From Caenorhabditis remanei (taxonomy: Eukaryota; Nematoda; Chromadorea; Rhabditida; Rhabditidae), in contig NC_071329.1 of assembly GCF_010183535.1 (NCBI RefSeq), positions 18,242,879-18,306,878 on the forward strand: a DNA stretch of 64,000 bases, read 5' to 3'. The notes beneath the pieces are model-generated. The model ran no database searches. It was not told the DNA's origin and saw only the letters and a list, made by a program, of their open reading frames with translations. The stretch's first letter is position 1. Every line of letters begins with the position of its first letter. This document shows positions 33,925 to 46,019 of the stretch, one piece after another. The position numbers and the translations under genes are program-made.

Positions 33925-35739
33925 GTTAGCTTCTATTTCAGAATTATAGTGTTCAACAGAAATAGGATCTCACTTTCTAAAAATAGGAGAATCCTTTATT
34001 AGACATAGTAATAGTGTCTGGTCTATGTTGAGAACAGAAGAAAATGAGTAATTACGAGAACATCTATACCCCACAGATGTTGTTTGCTGCTGTTCGAATC
34101 GAAATTATGTCTAAACTTTGCAATATCGTAGTTGCCTATTAGTAAGAAGGTGTCTGGACATCAACACCTCGATTTCTTACAACATGCCTGCAAAGAAAAT
34201 GTCAGAAGTCAGAAGCTACTTATAATTACTGTTTCTCATGAAGCAAGTTGTGTTTTGCCCCTCACACATGATTTTCTGATTCAACTACTAAAATAGAAGC
34301 GGTTATCTCGGAATGATGAATCATAGAATTATAAGACATATTGGTGTTTGATTGGTAGTAGTGTCTTATGGAAGGACGGCTAAGGAGTAACATAGTAAAA
34401 GATAAGAATGATTTGTATGAAGTAAATCTTTAGGTAGATTTGACTGAACACTAGAAGTTTTCGAATATGTAGGCTGTAGCATAGACTGGTTTTATGACAT
34501 AGAGCTAGCACTTTATATGAAGAATGATATCTAGGAATTATGCACGATGTAGACTCTTAAAAATCAATCTCCACCCTCTCACAATCACAAGTTCTGACCC
34601 AAAACATGAGGCTTCTGACTCAGCAACTTTATAGAAAACGACTGATGGGCACTAGAATTTTAACGTGTTTAAAAACATTACGAAAACAGTGACAGCGTCT
34701 TAGGAAAATGCTAATCAGTTGAAAAAAATCACATAATAAGATGTTTGGTGCCAGACTACGTGAATCCTTTTGACCAGCAGAGGATAGGAAAATTGAGAAA
34801 CATAGTGAATAGAGTTTGGTAATGCTCATCAAAATATATGTAGGACCTCCCTATAGGTTATCTTGTTGGTACATATTCCACAAAAGAAAACGCAAAAATT
34901 TCTGCCAAATTTCTGGATAGTGCTGACACCTGTCTATCTTGGATTCTGTTTTAATATGTTCTAGCATCTTAATAATAGGAGTATCCTAAGTTAGGCACCA
35001 TTATCCGCCAGGAAAAAAAGAGTGTTTCTACCTCACACATGTTGTTTGTTGCAGTTCTTACCGAAATTATGTATAAACTTTGCAATATGTAGTTGCTAAT
35101 TAGTAATAAGGTGGGTGGACATGAAGTTCTAACTTGATGCCATGGGCGATACAACATATCTGCAAAGAATTTGTCAGAAGTCAGAAGCTACTTATAATTA
35201 CTGATTCTTATGGAGCAAGTTGTGCGACTAAAATAGAAGCGGTTAGCTCGGAATGATGAATCAAATAATTATAGGATGTGGTGGTGTTTGATTCTCATGA
35301 GAAGTAACATGTGTAGTGACGGTGTAAATAGTGATAATTCGTTTAAAAAGTGACATCCGAGAAAGTCAGAGTAATATGAGTTGTGTGCAGAACACCTCCA
35401 ACAACCTTTTATGTGATGTAGTGTTTTGAGCTATCGAATCGCATCACTTTTGGTTTTTTTTCTTGAAATTAGCTTCACTTGGGCTTATAGCTTAGAAATT
35501 GAAAAAACCATATGCCAATATCTTCATGCAACTTTATTCGCATGCCTATCTCTTACCTTCATTTTCATGTCGTTGCACAATTGGAAAGATAATGTGTGGC
35601 TTCTGCAGTCTTCATGTGTTTAATTCGAGCTGAAAAGAAAATTAATAGTTGAGATTGTTTTACTGTTGAAAAACATGGTTCTGAAACAGAATCCAAGATC
35701 GGTGTCATCACTATCAGCAACACCAGTAGTTTATAGAAG

Positions 35740-36290
35740 TATAGGTGGATCTCAACCGATCTTTAAGGGCGCCAAAGGCGCACCAGACGATCCTAACCAA
35801 TATTAAAACGCGCCGAAGTCATACCCGACGATCTCAACCGATCTTAGAACGCGCCGGAGGCGCACTAGCCGTTCTCAGATAAGAGCTCGATAGCAGTGTC
35901 TGAGATCGGCTAGTGCGCCTCCGGCGCGTTTTAAGATCGGTTGAGATCGTCGGGTATGACTTCGGCGCGTTTTAAAGATAGGTTGAGATCGTCTGGTGCG
36001 CCTTCGGCGCGTTTTTAAGACCGAGTGAGATAGTGTAACAGGGCGTTTTTAAGATCAGTTGAAATTGGCTGGTGCGCCTACGGCGCGTTTTAAGATCGGT
36101 TGAAATCGGCTGGTGCGCCTCCGGCGCGTTTTAAGATCGGCTGAAATTGGCTGGTGCGCCTTTGACGCGTTTTGAGATCGGCTGAGATCGGCTGGTGCGC
36201 TATCTCAACCGATCTCAAGCGATCTTAAAACGCGCCGGCGGCGCACCAGCCGATCTCAACCGATGTTAAAAACGGTCGCTATTTTTAAAC
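35740..36290. repeat. GATCTCAACC / GGCGCACC minisatellite
   Basis: Units of about 40-46 bp (GATCGGTTGAGATCGNCTGG then TGCGCCTNCGGCGCGTTTTA) run in both senses with a sense switch near 35880-35900. The part from about 36060 is repeated almost exactly at 46680. Confidence 0.75.
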
Positions 36291-36317
36291 ATATTTTTAA
36301 TATATTTTGTATATTAC

Positions 36318-36525
36318 CTTCCATGCCGCCCCCTCGTCCTCCCCGCTATCCGAAATGGTGCAATTATTGACCATCACACAAAACAAGTAGTTCTTGTGGT
36401 CCCCGTGATAGTTGCAGTTCCACGAGTGGAATATCTCATCTCCAATGTTCACTTTTCGAGTCACCAACTCGCCGTGCTTAGAGGAGCCGTGGTGGACACT
36501 GTAGTGACACTCGGGCTCGGGGAAT
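36318..36525 (-). pseudogene. Isolated ZP-domain exon copy (minus strand)
   Basis: A 208-bp exon with intact acceptor (TTCTTTCAG) and donor (AAG|GTAATA) nearly identical to the plus-strand exon at 42458-42665. It reads PECHYSVHHGSSKHG ... NCTISDSGEDEGAAWK. No neighbouring ZP exons follow in this orientation; the flanking intron runs into minisatellite. It is best seen as a duplicated exon fragment. It could be a real exon only if partners exist that I failed to find. Confidence 0.6.
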
Positions 36526-38595
36526 CTGAAAGAATAGCGAGGGTTACATTGATATTGGATTGATAGGGGAGTCTTGTGGAATAACGGCACAAAAGAAGTA
36601 ACATGCAAAAGATAATTGATAATTGATTTTTGAGGTAAATCTCTAGGTTGATTTTGACTAAAATGTTGGAGCTAGAAATTTTGGAACATGTAGGCTGCTC
36701 ATGTTTGATTTGTGTGATAGACTCTATATGAAGAATGAGATTCAGGAATAATGAGTTCCGACGAGCAACTCGAGATTCTGACTCAGCAACTTTATAGAAA
36801 CCGACTAATGAACACTAGAATTTTAACGTGTTTAAAAACATTTCAAAAACAGTGACAAAAATCTCAGGAGGATGCTAATCAGTTGAGAAAATCACATAAT
36901 AAGATGTTAGGTTACATTCGGAGCAACACCAGAATTTTGGCATGGAATAATTTTAGTGCTTGAACATTAGCTTCATATAAAGATGATGTGCTATCTTAAC
37001 TGACAGACATCAGAATTTTTCATAATCTTCAATTAGTCGCTGATTTCCCTGAGGTATCTAAATGGCATTTTAGATAGCAGAGTGAGTAAGTATGATATAT
37101 ACTTCACAGATGTTGTTTGTTGCTGTTCAAACCGAAATTATGTCTAAACTTTGCAATATGTAGTTGCTTATTAGTCTGGACATCAAAATCTCGATTCCTT
37201 AAGCGATACAACATGTATGCAAAGAATATGTCAGGTCAGAAGCCAGGCTGTGAAAAAGACCGTAGAGCAATTTTTATGCGGCCTTGTATAAAACCAGAAA
37301 ATTAGTGTCGATGTCCAAAAATTCTGAAGCTACTTTACACTTATAATTACTGCCTTGGAAAAAGTTGCTCTGATTCAACTACTAAAATAGAAGCGGTTAG
37401 CTCGAAACGATGAATCATAGAATTATAGGACATCGGGGTGCTGTTTGATTGGTAGGGGTGTCCTGTGGAACATAATGGTGATGTATTATATAATATATGA
37501 AAGTCTCATGAGAAATAACACGCAAACGTGTAGATGTGGTAAATAGTGATATTTTGTTTTAAAAAGTAAGATTAAGCGATGTAGGACCAACAGAGTTGTG
37601 TGCAATTAGCTCTCTTGGCTTTGGCTTTCAAAATTGAAAAAAACAACATCCACGAGCAACAAGCAAATACATTGTTATCATTTTGCACGCAGTCGAATCT
37701 CTTACTTTAATTTTTATATCGAGGACGCTGTTGTCTGAAGCATAACATCTTTTGCAGTCGTTAGTTCGAACTGAAAAGAAAAATGGTTAGACACAATAAG
37801 TGATGAAAATAGAAGTTTGTGCATTGTTAACCGCCTGGTACACCAAGAGATCTACCTAGAGATTTACCTTCTTCCACAGGACACCCCTTACCAATCAAAC
37901 ACCACCACATCCTATAATTCTATGATTCATCATTCCGAGCTAACCGCTTCTATTTTAGTCGGAGCATCATGTTTGAGTGTGCTTAGCACAACTTGCACCA
38001 CGAGAAGCAGTAATTATAAGTAGCTTCTGACTTTTGACATATTCTTTGCAGACATGTCGTATCGCGTAAGTAACCAAGGTGTTGATGTCCAGACACCTTA
38101 TTACTAATAAGCAACTACGATATTGCAAAGTTTAGACATAATTTCGGTTCGAACAGCAATAAACAACATCTGTGAGGTAGAAATATTATTTTTTTCCTGG
38201 TCCTAACATAGGATTCTCCTATTTTTGAGATTCTAGAACATCATGATTCAAAAGCAGAATCCATTATAGACATGTGTCATCACTATCCAGAAATTTTGGC
38301 ATGAATGCGTTTTTTTGTTGAAAAGGAACTAAGAAGATGACGTGTTTGTGCAACATGCTAAGCGGCGAGGATCCTAAACTCGAGGAGCAAGAAAATAAAC
38401 AACTCTTCCCTTCCTATATTTCTGAATTTTCTTATTCTCTGTTTGTCCAAAGTAGTCTGAAACCTCACATGTGATTCTCTCAACTGATTAGAATCCTCCT
38501 GAGACTCTTCTCACTGTTTTCGAAATGTTTTTAAACAATTTAATATTCTAGTGCTCATTAGTCGTTTTCTATAAACTTGTTGAGTCAGAAACCTT

Positions 38596-38790
38596 ATGCT
38601 TCGTGTCGGAACTCTTGCCATACAAAGTTCAGATCAAATCAACATTCTTGTAAAAGATTGTTTACTTTGTAAATCTGTGTCTGGACAACTTGCAATTAGT
38701 AAGGAGCGATCAGTTATGTGTACACGAAGTAGCAGAGCAAAAAATAATTTGACTTTTCCATTCTTTGGATCCGATGGTAACATAGTGTAG
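38596..38790 (+). CDS. Weak ORF, 64 aa, no family
   Basis: An ATG-to-TAG frame with two Cys (DCLLCKS) and a polar C-terminus. It starts inside the repeated GACTCAGCAACTT block (inverted sense), so the ATG may belong to repeat sequence. No splice sites or promoter features support it. I list it only because its downstream half is not seen in the other repeat copies. Confidence 0.15.
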   Translation: MLRVGTLAIQSSDQINILVKDCLLCKSVSGQLAISKERSVMCTRSSRAKNNLTFPFFGSDGNIV

Positions 38791-40887
38791 TTATTCAAAT
38801 TTAAAATAAATTTTTTATGAGTTCCTTAGCAAGACAGTCTACATGGAAAAACTTCGATCGCTTTGACATCTAAGCTAGGATTTCCAGAATTTTCAGACCA
38901 CTCTACAAATTCTGACAATGCCATTTAATTGAGCATATTCGAAAGTATATGTGTGCTAACTAGGGAATGGCGAGGAGATCTGGGATGCGATTTATATCAT
39001 CGGAAAACTTTTTGCCCTTGAGTTCTAGTCTTCGAGAAAAAAGAAGTCAAAGTTTGGGCCCCTGGCGAGTCGTTACGTTAAAAAAAAAGATTTCGAAAAA
39101 AAGAATCCAACTCGTCCTAAACTATATAAAAGTTGATTTATAAAGCAGAAGTGAGAGTAAGCTAATCCCTCGTACTCCTGATTAATAACCATTTCAACTT
39201 TTCGAAAAACAAGGAAAAAAATCGGAAAGTGCACGTCTGGAAAGGTCCCTGTTGGGGAATTTAAGGTCTATAGCTTGCTATCTACGTGAATAGCTGGCGT
39301 GTCTTAAGCGCATTGGGGAGTTTGAGCTCAGAGCCCAATGAGGCACCCCCTAATCAATCGAAATCAAGAAAAGTGTTTTCTGGGGCGTCTTGGGCGCGTT
39401 CTAGCTTTTGCCGACAATGTGTCAAGGAAGTAGGGAACAGGTGGTGTTTGAGCCCAATCTGAGCCCTCTGAGGTAATAATTAAGAAAAATGTCACGCGAG
39501 GTTCCAGAAAATGGGAAAACTATTAACAAAAACTATATTTGCTGACGACAATAGACACTTGTTACTAACTTATAATACTTCCGTGATGCTCAGCAGCCTT
39601 CAAAATGAGCTCAAAATGAAAATATCGATAATTATACATATGGGGCCCAATTAGTGTGATTCATGGTTAATGTGGGTGGCGAGGGGAACAAAGCTTGGGG
39701 AAAAAACAAGAAGCGACTTACCTTGTAGATCAACAACAAAACATGTTTAGAGAATTAAAGCGTCCGGGAGTAGAATAGTAGAAATGAATGCGTTCTGACT
39801 ATGTGAGGCGGAGAGGGGCGGAGTCTGCGAGTCGTCGTGGAAGAGCAAGGAGTGGAGGGGTTTCGAAATTATAGAGGCAGGAGAATTTTAGTTCGAGAAG
39901 TCCAAAAAATGAAAGAGAGAGAGGAGAGAGAGAGGAGAGACAAAACTTGAGAAAGTGGTGAAGGAGATCTGGTGTAGATCAAAATTGTATGACATGGGCG
40001 GTGTGAATAGAAAATTGCTTATCCGTCTTACTGTACCGCTTGTAAGTTCCACTGTACCATGGTGTGTCACTAGGTCTTACTGTAACATACTGTATCATAT
40101 TCGTTGATAAGTAGCTGCTTAGTGGGTGCCTAAGACACCACCACCGAAGATAAAACAGCCGAAGACGGACGACAGAGCATAATGAATGAACCCCGAGTCG
40201 GCGACGACGACACTCATGATGTTTGTGCCAAGTGGGATCCCAAGAGGAACGAATGTGTCAGAGAAGGGCTCTCTCTTCTCTTTTTTTGTTATTATGGCTG
40301 TTATGGCAAAACAATATTGATGAAGTAAAGGGAAGAAGTAGTTAGACACTGGGGTGATGTGCTGATATCTTTGGGAGACTTAGTTGGGAGAGTGGAGAGG
40401 AGGTGCGCCAGAGTCTCAAAAATGGAATGATCTTTGATAATTCAGTGCCCCTAAGCAGCTTGGTTATGATAATATAATTAAAGCATTACATTAATTAATA
40501 ATCATGACTAGCGTCCCGAGCCTAACGGCTCGCTCCGCCAGACTCGGCTGCGCCTCGAGCCCAGTGCTTAGCAAGTTTTACATTCAAAAGTTGGTTTTTA
40601 ATAAGTTGCAACTGACGACGACTTGAATTTATAAGCAAGAAATCAAGTTTTTGAGTTTGAAACAATGAATACCCGCAGAATCCGCAATGTGTTAGATCAA
40701 AAAAACCCGACATTTTTATTCGATTCTTTTAACAATGTTATAGAATTTTTCACTCATAGAAAAAAAGAGAGAAAACAGTGAGTATCCGAACCATAACCGC
40801 ACCGACTCTCACCCCCTACCAGGCCAGGAGAGGGAATAAATCCATCATGATCGAAAACCACAAAATTCGGTTTACTGAAAGTTTTTT
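38791..40887. other. Mostly unassigned DNA
   Basis: It contains an arm fragment of the TA-flanked foldback family (about 38990-39060) and a GA-rich simple repeat at about 39909-39945. A minus-strand open frame (40119-40349, hydrophobic end ALSSVFGCFIFGGG) lacks a convincing start. A donor-like GTAAGTCGC on the minus strand at about 39720 follows a possible 5' UTR, but no coding exon could be linked to it. Confidence 0.35.
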
Positions 40888-41376
40888 GGCTCAATAGGCA
40901 AAGAATGGTCCCACCCGCAAAGAACGGTCCCAACCGCAAAGAATGGTTCCAAAATTTTGGGTGACCCAAATTTCCGAATTACATGGTCCCAACCGCTAAG
41001 AATGGTCCCAACCGCAAAGAATGGTCCCAAAATTTTGGGTGACACGAATTTCAGAATTGAATGGTCCCTACCGCAAAGAATGGTCCCTCGAAATTGATAC
41101 GAAAAACTTTTCACCATTCTCTTAGGCTTATGTTTCTTAGAAATTGGAGAAAAAATTGACAAATATGATTAATAACCGGTTTTGTCAATTTTTTCCCAAT
41201 TTCTAAGAAACATAAGCCTAAGAGAATGGTGAAAAGTTTTTCGTATTAATTTTGAGGGACCATTCTTTACGGTAGGGACCATTCAATTCTGAAATTCGTG
41301 TCACCCAAAACTTTGGGACCATTCTTTGCGGTAGGGACCATGTAATTCTTTGGGACCGTTCTTTGCCAATTGAGCC
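40888..41376. mobile_element. hAT-type MITE with AAAGAATGGTCCC repeats
   Basis: The ends are GGCTCAATAGGCAAAGAAT and ATTCTTTGCC-like mirror ...CCAATTGAGCC. The flanks are an exact 8-bp repeat, AGTTTTTT (40880-40887 and 41377-41384). Both arms hold several AAAGAATGGTCCC / GGGACCATTCTTT words and pair around a centre near 41170 through CATAAGCCTAAGAGAATGGT. There is no coding capacity. Confidence 0.8.
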
Positions 41377-41449
41377 AGTTTTTTTAAGTGCTTTCAATTT
41401 TACATGGTGTGATAGAGATATTTTTCTACGCATATACTTTATTTCGGAT

Positions 41450-42360
41450 CCAAAAATTTTTCAAAACTGAGTGAGTTACAGTCGGCTAATGATTTGGAAA
41501 AAAAAATTCTGTAAATCCGAAAGTTATGAGGTGGGCGATTTCGGTGGGCGGAGCTTTGCCGTGTGAGCTCAACATTTTTCTTGATTTTTTAAACTTTCTT
41601 TTCGATTATCTGGTTGCGCTTTAGATTCACGGACCATTCTGCATAAATAAATTAGGAAATGAAAAAATAATTTAAGAAATGGTTTTTGAAAAAGTAAAAA
41701 AAAACCTTGAGATTTAAACTTTTATTATCTATTACGTCACGTAATTTTTACGTAATTTTAACATTTGCTCATTTTTTGAGGTTATTTGAGTGTAACTCGA
41801 AGCAATTAGATCGGATTTGAAATCTGATTTTTTAGCCATCTTCCCCATGCCAAGTTACATAACTGTACCAAATTCCAAAGTTCTCGGTTCAGTACAACTG
41901 GAGATATCGTGAGGAAAGTGAAAAATTCGAGAAAAAAAGTTGAGCTCACACTTTTATGGCTGTAAATCTCATTTTTCTAGATATCCAAATAATTTTTACA
42001 TGTCTCGATAGCCAGATTTTCAGAGATCTTAAGTCCAGAATATCCCACTGATGTATTCAAAGCTGGTGCCGTAAGAAGTAGAAAACGGCAAAAATAGTGA
42101 ATTTCTCAAGCCATTTATTTTAGAGGAAAAAGTTGCTCTCGGTTTTGCGCTCATAACTTTGCTCCGAATATTTTGAACCTACCCCCTTCAAGTCGCCACA
42201 TCCGTATTAAGTTTTCAAAAACTAACGAAAAAGAACTTTTTGGAAAACTCTAAAACAAAAAGAGTTATTCAAAAAATGACTGCGGAACAAAATTTTTGAC
42301 AGAATTATCGACACTTTTGGCGAAGCTCCGCCTACCGAAATCGGCATCCTCATACCAACG
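41450..42360. repeat. Imperfect inverted repeat, about 0.9 kb
   Basis: GATTTCGGTGGGCGGAGCTTTGCC at about 41548 is mirrored by GGCGAAGCTCCGCCTACCGAAATC at about 42320, and TTGAGCTCACAC words recur inside. It lies just upstream of the ZP exons and may be an old transposon filling an intron. Confidence 0.45.
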
Positions 42361-42457
42361 TGATTTAAAGAGAGGGGGTGATAATTGTGTATGTGTCGAG
42401 CTTGAAAATTAACCTCAGCTGAGGCTAGCAGATCACTAATTTTCCCTATTCTTTCAG

Positions 42458-43564
42458 ATTCCCCGAGCCCGAATGCCACTACAGTGTCCACCACGGCTCC
42501 TCGAAGCACGGCGAGTTGGTAACTCGAAAAGTGAACATTGGAGATGAGATATTCCACTCGTGGAACTGCAACTATCACGGGGACCACAAGAACTACCTGT
42601 TTTGTGTGATGGTCAATAATTGTACCATTTCGGATAGCGGGGAGGACGAGGGGGCGGCCAGGAAGGTAATATACAAAATTAAAAAAAAAATATTTTTTCA
42701 AAATATCGACCGTTTTTAAAGTCGAATGAGGTTGTCTGGTGCGCCTTCACCGTGCTTTTAAGATTGATTGAGATTGGCTGGTGCGCCTTCGGCGCGTTTT
42801 AAGATCGGTTGAGATCAGCTGGTGCGCCTTCAGCGTGTTTTTAAGATCGCTTGAGATCGTCTGGTGCGCCTTCGGCGCTTTTTAAGATCGGCTGAGATCG
42901 GCTGGTGTGCCATCGCCGTGTTTTTAAGATCGGCTGAGATTGGCTGGTGCGCCTTCGACGCGTTTTTAACATCGGTTGAGATCGGTTGAGATAGCGCACC
43001 TGACGATCTCAACCGATCTTAAAACGCTTCCAAGGCGCACCAGCCAATCTTAACCGATGTTAAAAACGCGCCGAAGACGCACCAGACGATCTCAACCGAT
43101 CTTAAAAACGCGCCGAAGGCGCACCAGACGATCTCAACCGATCTTAAAAACGCGCCTAAGGCGCACCAGACGATCTCAACCGATCTTAAAACGCGTCGAA
43201 GACGATCTTAGTTATTGCTATCGAGCTCTTTTGCTTGGTTGATATCGAAAAACTCAAAAAATCTGTAATTTTTCGAAAATTTCCAGATCCAAATAATCGA
43301 CGAGGACGGGTGTTCGGTGTTCCCCAACATTCTACCCGATATCTCCTACCACGGCGACCTGTCAGCCGGTATCAAAGTACACGCGTTCGCTTTGGATGTG
43401 GATACGGTACGTTTTGGAACTCAGGGACGTTTTGAAACTAATTTTTTTTGTTTCAGACCGCCGTCCACTTCACCTGCAACATCAAAATGTTATTCAAAGA
43501 GCACGACGTGTGCCAGCGCCCGGTCTGTCATCAGCGTCACCGATTTTCTAGATTTGTTGTCTAA
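42458..43564 (+). CDS. ZP-domain (cuticlin-like) gene, last three exons
   Basis: Exons 42458-42665 (acceptor TTCTTTCAG, donor AAG|GTAATA), 43287-43406 (TTTCCAG, ACG|GTACGT) and 43457-43564 (TTTCAG, stop TAA) stay in frame. They encode the C-terminal half of a zona pellucida domain: Cys-Xaa-Tyr-Xaa-Val-His, HSWNC, a VNNCTISDSGEDEG segment, then IQIIDEDGCSVFPNILPDIS and AVHFTCNIKMLF. This is the usual order in nematode cuticlins, which polymerise in the cuticle. The ZP-N half, signal peptide, furin site and membrane anchor are not seen; the protein ends shortly after CQRPVCHQRHRF. No upstream exons were found within about 4 kb, so the gene is either split by large introns or truncated. Confidence 0.7.
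42720..43215. repeat. GGCGCACC / GATCTCAACC minisatellite in ZP intron
   Basis: About ten units of TGCGCCTTCGGCGCGTTTTA plus GATCGGTTGAGATCG run first in one sense and, from about 42985, in the opposite sense. The array fills the intron between the first two ZP exons. The open frames over it (Arg/Ser-rich) are repeat artefacts. Confidence 0.8.
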
Positions 43565-43960
43565 TTTTTTTGATTTCTGGTGTTATTAAACCTTTTTTCC
43601 AACTTTTTGGTGATAATTATAGTCTAGAAACGAGTCTAATAGTCAGTTGGGGACGACGTGAGATTCTGAGAAAAGAATTTTGTTCAAAAGTTCTTAGAAA
43701 AATAGAAAAAGAAAAAGAGAATAAAAATGAGGGAGAGAGTGGTGATCCTTGGGGACCGTCCAAGTGATAGCGATAGCGACAGAAAGATAGAGAGGGATAG
43801 AAAAAGAGAGAGCTGGACCCGGTGCCTGGTACCGGCCGGTTCCACGACGGCTTTACTCCACGACGACGTGAGCCGAGCGAATGGGAAGAACACACACACA
43901 CACGAGGTATGTGGAGAGAATAGGGGGCGAATTTCTTGCTGGAAATGGGTGAGCTGGGGG
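43565..43960. other. 3' flank of ZP gene
   Basis: ATTAAA at about 43584 may serve as poly(A) signal of the ZP gene. The following GA-rich sequence includes a CACACACACA run near 43893. The long minus-strand Ser/Pro-rich frame over this region has no splice or start support. Confidence 0.4.
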
Positions 43961-45560
43961 TTTTTGAGGATGGAGAATCTGAATATGATAATGGTTTTGT
44001 GAAAACATGACTAGAAATCTGGTATAAATGGGTTAAAGAGTCCGAGCTGGGAGGTGATGACAGAGCATTTTGTGTCTGAGTGGTAGGCAACCTCTTCTTG
44101 TTAAAAATTAGCTAATGTAGGTTAATGAAGACGTTGAATTTGAATATGGTAATGGTTTTATCCAGAAATTACTGGGAATTCTGAAAAAGAGACTTTCTAA
44201 AGATGCGGATGAGACGGGTGGTGATGATGTCAAAACGAACTCCATGTTTTGTCATCCGGGTGGTAGTTTACTATGTTTTTGATGAAAATTGACACATGTA
44301 GGTTAATAAGGGCCCTGAATCTGAATATGACTATGGTTTTGTCCAGGAATTACTGGAAATTCTGAAAAAAAGACTCTCTAAAGATGCTGATGAGACGGGT
44401 GGTGATGACGTTGACGATGACTCCGAGGTTTTTTGTGTCTTCTGGGTGGTCCCACTGCTGAAAATTGGCACATGTAGGTTAATGAAGACGCTGAATCTGA
44501 AAATCGTAATGATTATGTCAAAAAAATGACTAAAAATCTGAAATAAATGGGTTGAAGGCTCCGAGCTGGGAGGTGATGACGTTGAAGCTGGCAGAATACC
44601 CTACTTTTCATGATTGTGTGTGTTCCTGGGAGGTCGTTTTTCGAAAATTGGCCCCCGGGGGCTTTTGAGGATGGAGAATCTCAATATGGTAATGATTTTG
44701 TCTAAAAATAACAAAACATTTTGAAAAAGAGACCCTCTAAAGATGCTGATGAGACGGGTGGTGATGATGTCAGAACGAACTCCATGTTTTTGTCATCCCG
44801 GTGGTATTAATCTATGATTTGCAAAAATCTGGCACTTGTAGGTTGATAAGGACGCTGAATTGGAATTTGGTAATGGTTTTGTGAAAAAATTACTGGAAAT
44901 TCTGAAAAAGAGACTCTCTAAAGATGCTGATGGGACGGGTGGTGATGACGTTGACGATGACAAGGTTTTTTTGTGTCTGGGTGGTTCCACTGCTGAAAAT
45001 TGGCACATGTAGGTAAATGAAGACGCTGAATTTGAATATGATAATGGTTTTGTCCAAAAAATTAATAGGAATCTGTAATAAATGATGCTGAGACGGGCGG
45101 TGATGACGTTGTCTTTGACAGAACTCCCAGTTTTGGTCATCCGGGTGGTCCTTAACTACGTTTTTGTTGAAAATTAACACATCTAGGTTAATAAGGGCCC
45201 TGAATCTGAATATGACTATGGTTTTGTGCAGAAATGTCTGAAACTTCTGAAAAAGAAACTCTTTAAAGGTGCGAAGACGGGTGGTGATGGCATTAATGAT
45301 GACAATAACTCCCGGTTTTTGTCATCCGGGTGGTAAGAAACCTCGTTTTGTTTAAAATAAGCGACTGTAGGTTTATGAAGACCCTGAATCTGAATATGAT
45401 AATGGATTTTGAGTGAAAATGACAAAAATCCAGAAAACAGCAACCGCAATCTCGTTGAAGCAGACGAAAGACCCTGTTGTTGATCGTTTTCCTAAAATTG
45501 GCTCCCGGTGGGTAATTGAGAACGCTGAATTTGGATATATGTAATGATAGTTTTTTCTCA
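43960..45560. repeat. Satellite of about 178 bp, nine to ten copies
   Basis: The landmark GAAGACGCTGAATCTGAATATG recurs at about 43966, 44125, 44306, 44483, 44665, 44846, 45017, 45191, 45374 and 45516, a mean spacing near 175 bp. Each unit also has TCTAAAGATGCTGATGAGAC and GTCATCCGGGTGGT words. Copies are diverged by substitutions and small indels. No stable reading frame is kept across units. Confidence 0.8.
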
Positions 45561-45680
45561 AATATGTACAAATTACAAATGTTTGATATTTAAATATGAC
45601 AGGACAACCTCTAAACGTCTGCATATTACTTCTAAAGAGATTTCTATATATACATCAACATTACTAATTGTTTTCTGTCG

Positions 45681-45731
45681 TGGTCAATAATTGCACTATT
45701 TCGGATAGTGGGGAGGACGAGGGGCGGCCAT
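45681..45731 (+). pseudogene. ZP exon fragment
   Basis: TGGTCAATAATTGCACTATT and the next 30 bases match the 3' end of the ZP exon at 42458-42665, with one base lost in the final GGGGCGGCC. It is cut off on both sides and followed by DNA of the decayed-module type. Confidence 0.7.
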
Positions 45732-46019
45732 CACGATTCTGAAACAGAGTTCAAGATAGACATGTGTCCAGAATTGTGGCATGAATGCGTTATTTTTTTC
45801 TGTGGAATATGTACCAACAAGAAGACGTGTCTGTGCAAGATAATCAGAAGAAAGAAGTTTTATCTACGTTTCAAAATTTTTTTCTCGTTTGTTCATCCAA
45901 AAGAATGCACGTAGTCTGAACATTCGCTCCTACCATAGAATATTGTTATTCGCTCAACTGATTCGTATTCTCCAGAGGCGCTAAATGCCAAAAGATTGTT
46001 CATTACTTTGGTATTACAC

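Larger units (their letters stand above)
33925..38590. repeat. Decayed repeated modules with exon-like blocks
   Basis: At least four related modules occur at about 33930-34450, 34930-35640 and 37020-37790 in one sense and about 37830-38270 in the other. Shared words are AAATTATGTCTAAACTTTGC, AATAGAAGCGGTTAGCTCG and GAAGCTACTTATAATTACTG. A second repeated block (GACTCAGCAACTTTATAGAA ... GTTTAAAAACATTTCGAAAA) lies near 34605, 36778 and 46050, and inverted near 33350 and 38600. Minus-strand acceptors (CTATTTTAG, TTTGCAG, TTTTCAG) and GTAAGAG donors line up between copies, but frames and stops differ. This looks like a dead tandem gene family or a transposon-borne unit. Confidence 0.5.

Noticed and set aside
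40119..40349. 76-codon minus-strand hydrophobic frame as a seventh receptor
   Set aside because: Does not show the shared exon borders, motif or helix pattern of paralogs A-F, and no partner exons were found.
42830..43242. Arg/Ser repeat proteins on both strands
   Set aside because: Translation of the GGCGCACC/GATCTCAACC minisatellite inside an intron.
43617..44090. 157-codon Ser/Pro-rich minus-strand frame
   Set aside because: Opposite a GA-rich tract and the start of the satellite. The composition reflects CT-rich sequence, with no acceptor or start signal.
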